Below, piece after piece: positions 1 through 9,216 of a DNA stretch of 64,000 nucleotides; the first letter of the stretch is position 1; every line of letters starts with the position of its first letter. This DNA comes from Madurella fahalii (lineage: Eukaryota > Ascomycota > Sordariomycetes > Sordariales): the NCBI GenBank assembly GCA_029876055.1, contig CM056875.1:2294001-2358000 (forward strand), written 5' to 3'. The notes under the pieces were generated by a model, which saw nothing but the letters and a program-made list of their open reading frames with translations, had not been told where the DNA came from and ran no database searches. A program made the translations under genes and the position numbers.

Positions 1-409
1 CGCGCATCCCGTTTATGCCGCTGCACAGGCGGGACCTGGTGTCGGCCGAGGAAGGGAGCAGGACCTTTGTGGGCCCGCACGGGGACCGCATCAACTGGAA
101 GAAGTTTGAGGTGCTGGGCGAGGTGCTGCTGCCCATCATGAAGAGCCAGGGCCAACCTTACCCGAACTTGCATCGCCACGAGCTGAGCAGGGAGTTGATT
201 TTGGACTGTCGGATGCCGACCGATGATGAGGTGGGTTTTTCCCCTCCCCCCCTCTCTTTTTTTTTTCCCTTTTCCCTTTTTGGTAGTGGTAATTGGTTCG
301 GCTGCTGACATTCTCATTCCAGGACATCTACCAGCGCAGTGTGCAGGTTGAGCCTACCGGAGCCCCAGGAGAGCCGAGCAAGAAGAAGTTTCCGTGGCTG
401 GCCAAGTAG
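1..409 (+). CDS. RasGEF (Cdc25-type) protein, 3' end only
   Basis: Partial gene cut by the left edge. Exons: <1-230 and 323-409; intron 231-322 (92 nt, GTGGGT...TTCCAG). The frame is open from base 3. The visible 105 or so residues match the end of a Ras guanine-nucleotide exchange factor catalytic domain: IPFMPLHRRDLVSAEEG corresponds to the family IP(F/Y)xGxxLxDLxxxxEG motif, followed by INWKK and a helical PYPNLHRHELSRELIL segment. The protein ends in a basic tail, KKKFPWLAK, after a short linker. Such proteins load GTP on Ras-type GTPases at membranes. The N-terminal part (REM domain, possible SH3) lies outside the window, so the exact paralogue (Cdc25-like or Bud5-like) cannot be told. 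Confidence 0.75.
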
Positions 410-1315
410 GGCAGGCAAGTGCGGATGACGATCGATTCTCCGGCTTTTAGCATGGGCGTAGGATCTCGGGGGGCTATCATGATGTGGTAATTCCCCACCA
501 GCCGCGTACTTAGGATGTGGGCAATATCAAAAAGTCATGAACACGGCTTCTTGAACTCGGATACCTCAGCGCATTGTCTTTTTGTTTGGGCTGCATCTGG
601 CTGGTTTGTAATGGAAAGCAAGCGGGGGAAAAAGCAAAAGGGTGGAAGGGCTGGGTCTCCTCCGGCTCCCCCTCTCTCTCTTGAGCACTAAAGGAAAAAT
701 GGAGGAGTCTCTTTCCGTGTTTTATAGACGCTACGGCAACGAGGCAGGATCGCCGAGAATTCGGCTCCTGCTTGCACGATGACCCTGAAATAAAATCTTG
801 GGGTACATCCCAAACCATTGACTTATTGCTCGTTTCTATCCCGGGGTATACATGTACATGCCTGCCCGCTATGCGATGAAGGAAAGCCAACCGAAACAGT
901 CACTCTTGTTTTTAATTTTAACCCCCCTCCCAAAAAAGAGAAAAGAAAGAAGAAAAGGAACCCAAAACGAGTGTATGCCAGAGTTATGAGGATTCCGACA
1001 ATTGTGCGAAAATATTAAGATCCTGTCGAGTTGTTCCGCGGGGTTAGGTCAGGACATAGCCGCGTGCTTCATCTATACGGAGATGGTCTGGGGACTCTCG
1101 CAGTTGACGTCGATTCGCTAGGTCAAGTGAGGCTTCTAGTCCTCTTCCTTGGGCCAGAGTCTGCGGTGTCATGTCAGTTTATAGCACCGCAAGGCGGTGT
1201 GTGTTGTTTTGAGGGGGGTAAGGGATGGGTAGGTAAATAGGGGTAACGAGCTTATCCAGGCAGATGACTCCTTTTCTGTTTCCGAGTAACGAGCAGGCGG
1301 GCAGGAGAAGGGGAC
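410..1315. other. Intergenic, convergent 3' ends
   Basis: About 0.9 kb between the RasGEF stop and the stop of the minus-strand transporter. It presumably carries both 3' UTRs. Open frames here have no protein-like composition. No RNA gene or repeat was recognised. Confidence 0.6.
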
Positions 1316-3309
1316 TCACAACTCCTTCCTCCAGAGGCACGTCAGCATCTTCCCCACCACTGTCATCCACACCAGCACCAGAACCCCGGCCAGCACGCAG
1401 CCGAATATCTTGAGACCCGGGCTGTCGAAAGCGATGCCGAGTGCCTCCGTAGCCGTTACCTATCAATCACATTTGCGTCAGCATATCTAAACAAATCCCC
1501 GCCAAAGCTAAAGTAGGTAGGCAACTCACCAACGCGGTATTGGGAAACACAAACGAGAACCAAGTCATCTGGAACCGCAGCTTCGCCTTGTTCTCAGGCC
1601 GGAGGTACTTCCACAGCGAGCCGACCGAAACCAGGAAGAACCAGATACTCAGCCCCCACAACCAGAGCCCGGCCATGTAGGCGAGGAGCCGGAGGATGGA
1701 GCCGGCGTGCTCGGCGCCCATGAAGTTGGCGGGAAAGATCTCGTGGCTGAGGCCGCCGAGTTGCACTGGAGAGAGCGCCAGATGGTGATGGTCAGTTCAC
1801 AGGGCTCTTAGGTCTTGTGAAAGGGGCGGGCTGTGTATGTGTATGTCTATGTTTGTGTGTACATACCTATCCCCGCGGCCGTGAAGCCGCTCGGACCAAT
1901 CGAAATGAACACACCGGGCCGCTGGTGGTCACGGGGTAGTTTCTGGGTCATCAGGCGGTACAAGAAGGCAGCGCAGACCATGAAGCTAATGAGGAAGCCG
2001 GTGCCCTGGATGGTGAGCGCTGCGCTGGTGACGGCAACTGTGTTCATGGAGTCGAGACGGCCAGTGCGGTGGGCCGCTGCAACGAGGTTGCCGCCAAAAG
2101 GGGCCGTGAGGAGCAACGGGTAGGCCGGGAACACCCAGACGGGGGTCATTGTGTGGATAGGGAAGACTCTGCAGAAGGGTTTGGGGGTTAAGCCATGAGC
2201 GGTGACGGGGCAAGGAATGGAGACGAGCGGTCGGGGGTTCACTCACTGTGTTGACCAGAGAGTCAGGTACAGGCCGGCGCTCACCAGTGTGCTGACGCCA
2301 GCGTAAATCCAGAAGCAGGCTTCTACAACGCTTAGTAGCCATTGGCCGACGTTGGGGACGCCATATTGGCAGACGGTGATGAGAATTGTCGCCATGCTAT
2401 CGTTGGTTGTTCCGGGTTAGACCGAGGGGCGGTAATCAAGCTCGAGGACACACTTACGATACAATCTCAAAGACAAGCGTCAGCAGTAATAGCCTTGGTT
2501 ACGAGGCTCTCGGGATGCGTTGCACTTACAATTGCCGAAATAAACAACGACTCATACTGGTCTGTAAACGACTCCACAAAGCTCCCTGGACGCCAGTAAA
2601 ACCGGAGCGAGACCAAGACGCAGTTCATGAGAAAGAGACAGATGTTCAAGAAGAAGAAGGCAAGGCCAATGCCAGTCAGCCATTGCGACTTGTATGGTAC
2701 TGCATAGCAGGCCGGTCAGTAACCACAGCGGGGGAAAATGGGGGTAAAGTGGCCGAGATTCCATACTTGAATGCAACACATTTGCAATTCCCCCGGTAGC
2801 CTTGCCGATGTCAGTAACAAGATCTCGGAGACCCAGCGTATTGTCCATCATCCTTACTGCTAGAAGCAACATAGGAGATCGAATGAACGATTGAAGTAGT
2901 AGTTGGTAGGGAGAGAGAATATCGCGAGGGGGAAACGCACCATAGTAATAGTAAACCAAGTCCACTGGAAGCACCCTATCCTCTCCCTCACGCCCACCTT
3001 CCTCCTCCCCGCGGCCATATTGCTCGCCCTCATCACGGCCCCATTAAGGCTCCTGACGGGCGCCTCGAAAAAGTCCCTCCTTTGCGCATGCATCGTGCTG
3101 GCACTCGCAGTCCCCTTGGAATTCCCCTGCGGCAGACCCGTGTTATTCCCCGCCGGCGCGGACATGGGCGTGGGCGGTCCGCTCTCCAGATCCTCGGGCG
3201 ACTCGTAACCGGACAGGGATGACGACGCCGCCAGCGCGGACATCACTCGTCGGCCACCGGCGGCAGCACCGGGGCCGGTGAGGCCCGGCCTTCCTGTGGC
3301 GAAGGCCAT
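1316..3309 (-). CDS. TDT-family C4-dicarboxylate/malate-type transporter (Mae1/SSU1 superfamily)
   Basis: Eight exons: 3309-2941, 2800-2767, 2699-2530, 2465-2458, 2396-2247, 2168-1867, 1765-1530, 1459-1316; the sum is 1,413 nt, 470 residues. About ten hydrophobic segments follow a Ser/Gly-rich cytosolic N-terminus of about 110 residues. Family motifs are continuous only across the splices: FTITM|ATGGIANVLHS, then MTPVWVFPAYPLLL and RPGVFISIGPSGFTAAGI. TDT members export or import malate, other dicarboxylates or sulfite at the plasma membrane; the GPSGFTA and ATGGIANVL wording looks closer to malate-type than SSU1-type, but the substrate is an inference. Exon 4 is only 8 nt. Intron 1 (140 nt) uses an AAG acceptor at 2801 with a CTGAC branch site just upstream. 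The start ATG sits six bases after an A18 leader tract. Confidence 0.85.
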
Positions 3310-3314
3310 TTCTC

Positions 3315-3332
3315 TTTTTTTTTTTTTTTTTT
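3315..3332 (-). promoter_or_regulatory. A18 tract in 5' leader of the transporter
   Basis: Eighteen T on the plus strand, read as A18 on the transcript strand, end six bases before the transporter ATG at 3309. A pure poly(A) leader this close to the start codon could bind poly(A)-binding protein or simply reflect slippage; the effect is inference. Confidence 0.5.
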
Positions 3333-4840
3333 GTAAAAATAGGCGGTCAGAGAACAAGGTGGGGAAAGATACTGAGCTGCTGCATGCGTCTGATCAAAGG
3401 CGGTTGGGAACAGGGCGATTCGGGCGAGGTTGGCTGGTCGCAAGCTCAATGCTCGTTCTTCTTCAAGGGTTGGTGGGTCGGAGTAGGTAGGGGTGCGAGT
3501 GAGTGTATGTGTTGTGCACGGGGCTTTTCGAATATATAAAGTCAGATACGGGAGCTGTAGTGGTGTAAGTGATTACTGTGCGGTGTCGTAACGTGCAACG
3601 TGGTGGGCGTCTGTCTCCGGGGTTATTACTGGCTACTGGGGATGGATGCATTAGCATGTAGGCCCCGCAGCGCCATCACTATGCGAACAAGTGCAAAACG
3701 AGGGAAAGTGGTTGGCGTTGGGGAAAACCTTGGTTGAGATGATCACCGAACTGGGCGGAACAAGCAGGGGAGCCTTGGGGGAGCCTTGGGGAATGAATTT
3801 TTTATATGTGGTGGCCCCGAGGAATAGAAAAGAAGTGCCAACGGGTTTTGCGATCGTTCCTTCAGTCTCCTGAGGTGCGCTGCGCCTCCGCCGGCGCGGC
3901 GAGTTCCCAATCTCAATCCAACGCGAAAGGTTCTGTCTACTGTCAAGTATGAATCAATGAAGTTGATGGGTTCAAAACTAAGAATGTACCTCTTCTTCTC
4001 GACGCAATGGCGGCCAAGGCTCGCAAAATCCCGAGACATGATGGGGCACAACGTCGTCATTGTCGGGGCCCTATGCAATACCAAGCCCGGCCACACGGAG
4101 CAGCTGACCCCAGGGATCGGCTCCGGGATCTGGACCAAGAACGGATCTCCCAAGCCGGGGTCATCACTACCCTCGTCATCATTGGAAAATGGAAACGTCT
4201 AGGCCACTTCCGGATCTTGACTTGTATTTTTCTATTTCTGGTCTTTATCTCTGCTTACCTTCCGTCCCGTCAAAATAACAGCACGTCCATAGCAAAGCCG
4301 CGGACGACCTGACAGGACCAGAAGTCCAGTGCGTTCTCTGCTTGGCTAGACAGGATCAAAGCGATGCCCTGGTGGAAGATGCCTTCGCATTTTGTTTATG
4401 ACAAACGCGAACGACTAGATATTGAGAATGATCATGATTCATTCCTAATGAGCAAAAGAAGATGAAAGGGAAAAGAGAAAAAGGAGGAAAAAAAAAAAAA
4501 AAAAAAGGCCCACTATCCCAACAATGGAAGGCACATGCACCTTACTCGCATGGCCGAATCTACTGCCTCAAGTATGGCTTGTGGCGATTGTTCTGCACCC
4601 CTGCATGTATCTTTCGTGTGAGAAGGAAAGGCGCAATCCCCAAACGCCTATATGAGAATCGCACTCGGGACGAATGGCTGGAGACCCACCATTCCACGAT
4701 GGCCGCCAATGCAAAGTCTTTTGGTGTATATGGCCCGAGGGGCGAGGTTACCGAAGATGATTTAGAAAAATGCCAGACGCGAGTGCTGTCGAAGATCATT
4801 GATGCATGATTATTCGCTCGTAACTCCCAGGTTTATGCAA
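3333..4840. other. Intergenic, transporter promoter and PRS1 3' region
   Basis: About 1.5 kb between the transporter start and the PRS1 stop. It contains a TATATAAA-like string at about 3532-3539, a tandem copy of GGGAGCCTT near 3768-3788 and an A19 run at 4488-4506. The open frames here look like chance frames. Confidence 0.5.
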
Positions 4841-6516
4841 TTAGTCGTGGTTGAAGAGTACGCTGATCGACTCGCCGTGGTGGACGCGCCGGATAGCCTC
4901 TGCGAAGATGGGCGTGATGTCCAGAACGTCGAGCTTAGATCCCAGCAACGCCTTGTGCTCGTGCTGGGGCACCGAGTTGGTCACCACCACCTTGTCAATG
5001 GCCGAAGCCTGGATGCGGCTGATGGCGTCTCCGCTAAAGACACCGTGGGTCAGGAGAGCGTAGATCTTGGTCGCGCCCTCCTTCTTCAGGAGCTTGGCAG
5101 CCCGTGTGATCGTGTTGCCCGTGTCTGCAAGGTCATCGATGAGGATGCAGACCCGGTCCGCCACATCTCCGACGAGCATCATGCTTGCGTTCTGCCGGTC
5201 CGTGATTTTGGTAGGACGGCGCTCCTGCGGGCAAGTGTCGGTAAGTGATTAAGCGGGGAGAAGACAAGATATTACCTTGTGGATGAGGGCGAATTGGACG
5301 CCCATGCTATCCGCAATCGCCGTCGCCCGCTTTGCTCCGCCGGCATCGGGGCTGATGATCACGGCGTCCTTGTAGTTGGGGATATGCTGTTGGATGTACC
5401 GTTTGAGAAGGGGTCTTCCGTAGAGATTGTCGACGGGCACGTCGAAGAATCCTTGGACTAAACTTAAGGGTTAACACACTCCGCCCCAAGGCTGACATTC
5501 GAGAAGGAGAGGCAGCCAAGAGGAGCCGGCCAAGAAGACGCGGCCAAGAGGTGGCGGCTGAGCCCAGGGAGCAAGAGCCGCCAACCTCGGCATGTGACAG
5601 ACGATAAGCCCTTTATCGTTGGGGGTTTGCGTACCTTGAGGGTCATGCAAGTCCATTGTGATCACTGCACCCAGGAATGTTAGCAACGTATCATCCGGGG
5701 AGAGGAATAGTAATAATAAACGGCACAAAAAAATTTTCCGGCTTCCCGGGCATGGAAATTGCAAAGGAACCCCGGACGAAACTCCCGGGCTCGCAATATC
5801 TGAGCCGTCCTCGGGTGTGACATACCGTGATCAGCACCAGCGCACGTCAAAAGGTTGGCCACCAGTGTTCCTGCCTGCGCAACCCACTGCTTATATCCCG
5901 GCTTCGCTTGGAAGGCACCAATGTGCGAGAGGTTCTCGTAGTCGTGTGTCGTGTAGCTTGCGGCAGTGCCGTTCACTCCGAAGTACGTCTCGCCGTTGAC
6001 CTGTTTCACAGGAGACATTGGCCCGGTCCCGTTGGTCAATGAGGTCTTGGCCAGGCGGTTGGTGATGTCGGTGCCATTGACTAATCCGGCGCTCTGTGGA
6101 ACGCCGGGCGCAGGCGTTGCCGGAACGCTCTCAAAAGTATAGTCCTTCTTGCCGCTCTCAGACCCGGCCTTGAACAGAGGGGCGCCGGCCTTCTTGTACG
6201 GGAGATCGGGCTGTCTCGAGTAGGGGAAGAGGGGCAGTACGGCAGTGACCCGCCGCGCCGAGCCCGTCTTGCAAGCCGATATCATGATGCACAGGTCCAT
6301 GAAGTGGTCGTTGAGCTTGCTGCCATTGCCGCCAAGGCCGGTCTGGATGATGTAGACATCTTTGCCGCGCACCGAGTCCTGGATCTCACAGCGGCTCTCT
6401 CCGGACGAAAATTTGGTCAAGACACGATTGCAGGGCGGGAGGCCGAGCGTGTTGCATATACTCTCGACCAAGGCCGGGTGCGAGTTGCCGCCGAGAACCA
6501 CAATGTTTCGGACCAT
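4841..6516 (-). CDS. PRS1: Ribose-phosphate pyrophosphokinase with PRS1-type insertion
   Basis: Four exons: 6516-5826, 5664-5635, 5457-5276, 5224-4841; 1,287 nt, 428 residues. The enzyme makes PRPP from ribose-5-phosphate and ATP, feeding purine, pyrimidine, His, Trp and NAD synthesis in the cytosol. The divalent-cation site reads VITMDLHDPQVQGFFDVP across the first two splices, and the PRPP loop is IDDLADTGNTIT. A non-homologous insertion of about 100 residues, rich in Ser, Thr, Gly and Asn, lies between the SRQPD motif (about residue 98) and the GTLVANLLTCAGAD segment. This is the hallmark of the yeast Prs1/Prs5 class, and the length is close to yeast Prs1 (about 427). Introns are 161, 177 and 51 nt. 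It is divergent from RPC9 across 1.1 kb. Assignment to PRS1 rather than PRS5 rests on length. Confidence 0.9.
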
Positions 6517-7610
6517 GGTGATGGCTTGGTTGCTTGATCAAGGTGAATGGCGCAACCGGGAGCGAAAGTTGCGGAGCAAGATCGGAGAGCCGGCAAGCCG
6601 GTAGCGGCAGGCAACTCGAGAACTGGGGTTGCAAGATGCGGGACGGGCCAGCCCCAATTGAAGCCAAGAGCTCAAGCGAGAGGCACAGAAACGGCCCCGA
6701 TCACAGCTCGACCGATGCCGGAAAGTAAGTGAGTCGAGGCTCTGTTGGCGGTGGGCAGAGGTGGCGGATAATGTGCGAAGAGTTCCTAAGCCGGTGCCGG
6801 TGTTAACAAAAAAAAAATTGCCGAGGGTACCTGGGGCAACGTGAAAGAAGAATCCGGCACGACAGACAAGGCCGAGCGGTGAGGGCTACGAAAGGAACAA
6901 GGGAATTAAGAGGGGGAGGGGTGAAGAGAAAAATGACGAGTAATCACAGGGGAATCATCTTGGATACAGAGTGAAGTTGTCCAGTGAGAAATATCATTGG
7001 AAGCGGTGCTGGTTTGGGATGTGGGTAAGATGATCCCAGACAGTGGGACGCTGACCGCGGGGCACTCAAGGGCATAAAAACACTTTTTGGAAAATTCTTT
7101 CTGGTCGTGATTCAAGGTCTTGCCGCAACATTTTGACGTCGGGACTCGGATGAGGCACTTGCACTAGGTACGTACCCACCTTAGGCCCGGCCTTAGCGTG
7201 AAGTTAACTTACCGATGCGAGATTTTTTTTCGTCCGGGCTGCATTGACTTCATCGTGGTGGGGAAGGCCTGCCTGAGCCCATTGGACGGGCGGATGCTTC
7301 AATTGGCACATGGGGGCTGCACACAATGGAGGGGCAATTGCGTCTCACCTCATTCACCACCAAAGCTTGACATCCAGGGCCGCCCTCGCCCTCCACCCCT
7401 CCAGGTATCTTCTTTGTACGCGAGGCCTACCGCCATCGTAACTCCGAGAACGCTGTGACACCGTCAAACCACAAAGCCGGAAGCAGAGGCATTTTAAAAT
7501 ATTTTGTTGGCCCGCTAGGTAGCATCGAGGGTGGATGCACGACACCTGTAGCCCAATACAGCTCGAGGCTTCGACAACCCACCGCATCCCGACCAATTGA
7601 CAACGACGCA
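6517..7610. promoter_or_regulatory. Divergent promoter region PRS1 / RPC9
   Basis: About 1.1 kb separating the PRS1 start (-) and the RPC9 start (+). It includes an A9 run near 6809-6817 and purine-rich stretches. No open frame here looks coding and no specific operator could be supported. Confidence 0.5.
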
Positions 7611-8145
7611 ATGAAGATTCTCGAGTCACAAAACGCCCTTCTCCCCAACTACGAAGTCTACCAGCACATCATCGACCAGCGGCAGCGAAACAAGGCCCAG
7701 GGGGGAGACGACTGCCGAGCAATGCCCACCATGTCATGAAGGAGGTCAGTCTCGGCTAGCCTCGTGACTGCCGCAGGGACCCTGACTGACTGAACACGGC
7801 CAGGTGCTCGCCTATCTGCGGCAGAAACCCAGCCCCCTGGAGAAACAGGACGAGACACAAGCCTACAACCCGTCCGTCATTCCGCAACTGTTCGAAAAGA
7901 TGCGCGAGGCGAACCTGCCCAGCGAGTTGACCAAGGGCGAGATGCTCTCGATTCTCAACCTGCGGCCGACATCTGTAGCGGTACTGAGCACAGCCATCGA
8001 GGACATGGAAGAGCGGTTTAGCGAGGAGGAGCAGAACAAGATTGTCGACATCATTGTCGAGGTGCTCGGCCGCGACGACCCCGAGCCTGGCGAGGGGGAG
8101 GAGATGGAGGACGATGCCGTGCCGTCGGTCGAGAATGGCTACTGA
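7611..8145 (+). CDS. RPC9: RNA polymerase III subunit RPC9/Rpc17, frame interrupted as sequenced
   Basis: Exons 7611-7744 and 7804-8145, intron 59 nt (GTCAGT...GGCCAG). The N-terminus MKILESQNALLPNYEVYQH is the Rpc17/CGRP-RCP signature. The C-terminal half has the HRDC-like fold segment (SELTKGEMLSILNLRP) and an acidic tail. Rpc17 pairs with Rpc25 to form the Pol III stalk that recruits TFIIIB. The reading frame shifts after AQ at a six-G run (7700-7705). Upstream codons run in one frame and end at TGA 7737, while the conserved continuation (RRLPSNAHHVMKE, then VLAYL) is in another. One extra G would join them and give 158 residues. No GT-AG intron can bridge the break without removing conserved residues. 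Because Rpc17 is essential in yeast, a sequencing or assembly indel is most likely. Confidence 0.85.
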
Positions 8146-8196
8146 GGGCAAGCATACGCATGCGTGCGCGGGCGCCGCGTAAAGCTGCCAAGAGGC

Positions 8197-8892
8197 CTAC
8201 ATGATTGCGCACCCTCCCTCGCTCTGCCCTCCAGCTGGCGTAGTAGTCTTGAGGGCGGTGGTGCAGATGTCGTCAAATACCTCGGTCATCAGCTCCCCCG
8301 TCACTGCCGAGCATTCCATATACTTGTCTGCCCGCATCTCCTGCGCCACGCAGTAGGCCTCCTGTGGGTAGATGATACCATTGGGATCATCCTCAGACCG
8401 CAGGTCCCGCTTGAGGCCCAGCACCAGCATCGGTAGGGCATCGTTTGATGCGAACGTCGACCGGACCTCCTTGATCCACTACTGAAGGTATCAGAAACCC
8501 AACCGTTACCAGAGAGTAGTATGTCGGTGCACGGAACGTACCACGCGCTGCAGGTCGATAAGGCTGAGCCGTTGGCTTATATCATAGCAGATGATGACCA
8601 TATCCGGCTGGAGCAACCTCCAGCTCTCGAGACTGGAAGTGTCGTAAAACTCGAAACGGTACTGTCCTTTCCGGGTGCGGATTTCAAAGACGAATGGCTG
8701 GTCGATATCCTTGAGTAGAGTGAGGGAAGTTCTGCCGTTGAGATTCTGGCGCCCCTGACTGATTCTCCTGCGCCGGGTTGGTCAGCGGGGTCTATGAAGG
8801 AAACATTGGATTTAGGATACAGACGATAGGAAAGTAGACTTTCCGCATTTCTCGTCCCCCAACAGCAGGATCGTGATTGTGTGTTCCCCCAT
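8197..8892 (-). CDS. Atypical Rho/Ras-like small GTPase, prenylated (CAIM)
   Basis: Exons 8892-8825, 8767-8542, 8478-8197; introns 57 and 63 nt; 576 nt, 191 residues. G1 is canonical, GDEKCGKS at about residues 12-19. G3 reads YDTSSLE instead of DTAGQE, so both the invariant DxxG glycine and the catalytic Gln are missing. G4 is GLKRD, as in some fungal Rho proteins, and G5 is ECSAVTG. Helices 4-5 (YPQEAYCVAQEM) and the terminal CAIM box look Rho-like; a Met-ending CAAX box favours farnesylation and membrane attachment. With G3 altered it may bind GTP constitutively or hydrolyse poorly. The effector is unknown. Its 3' end faces RPC9 with only 51 bp between stops. Its 5' end is divergent from DEG1. 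Not confidently Rho1-4 or Cdc42. Confidence 0.75.
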
Positions 8893-9216
8893 TGCCACGA
8901 CCTCGGTACTACATGATGAAGCAGAGTGACAGTTTTAAAGGTGCGACGACTCTTTATAGCGCAGAGCTTCCAAAGAGAAGGTGGCGGCCATGACCACCTT
9001 ATCGTCGGTTTGATAATCTTATCGATAACATTAATCCATGCCAAGGTCATCGCAGCGATCAGCGAGAAGCAGCGTGGGGCGCTTCATGTGGGGCCCAATC
9101 CACCTCTGTAAAAGTCCGTCGACATTTGCTCTCACCTGTCGACACCTGAAGCGGCGCAAAGGAGACTTAAAGACGGCACACAGGCAGAGGGGCGGCTCCA
9201 AATTTCAGATGGCCGT
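8893..9216. promoter_or_regulatory. Short divergent promoter, Rho-like GTPase / DEG1
   Basis: The 324 bp between the two start codons must hold both 5' UTRs and core promoters. No TATA box is clear. Confidence 0.5.

Noticed and set aside
4462..4809. 115-codon plus-strand frame next to PRS1
   Set aside because: It starts in a Lys run from the A19 tract and lies in the PRS1 3' region; no conserved features.
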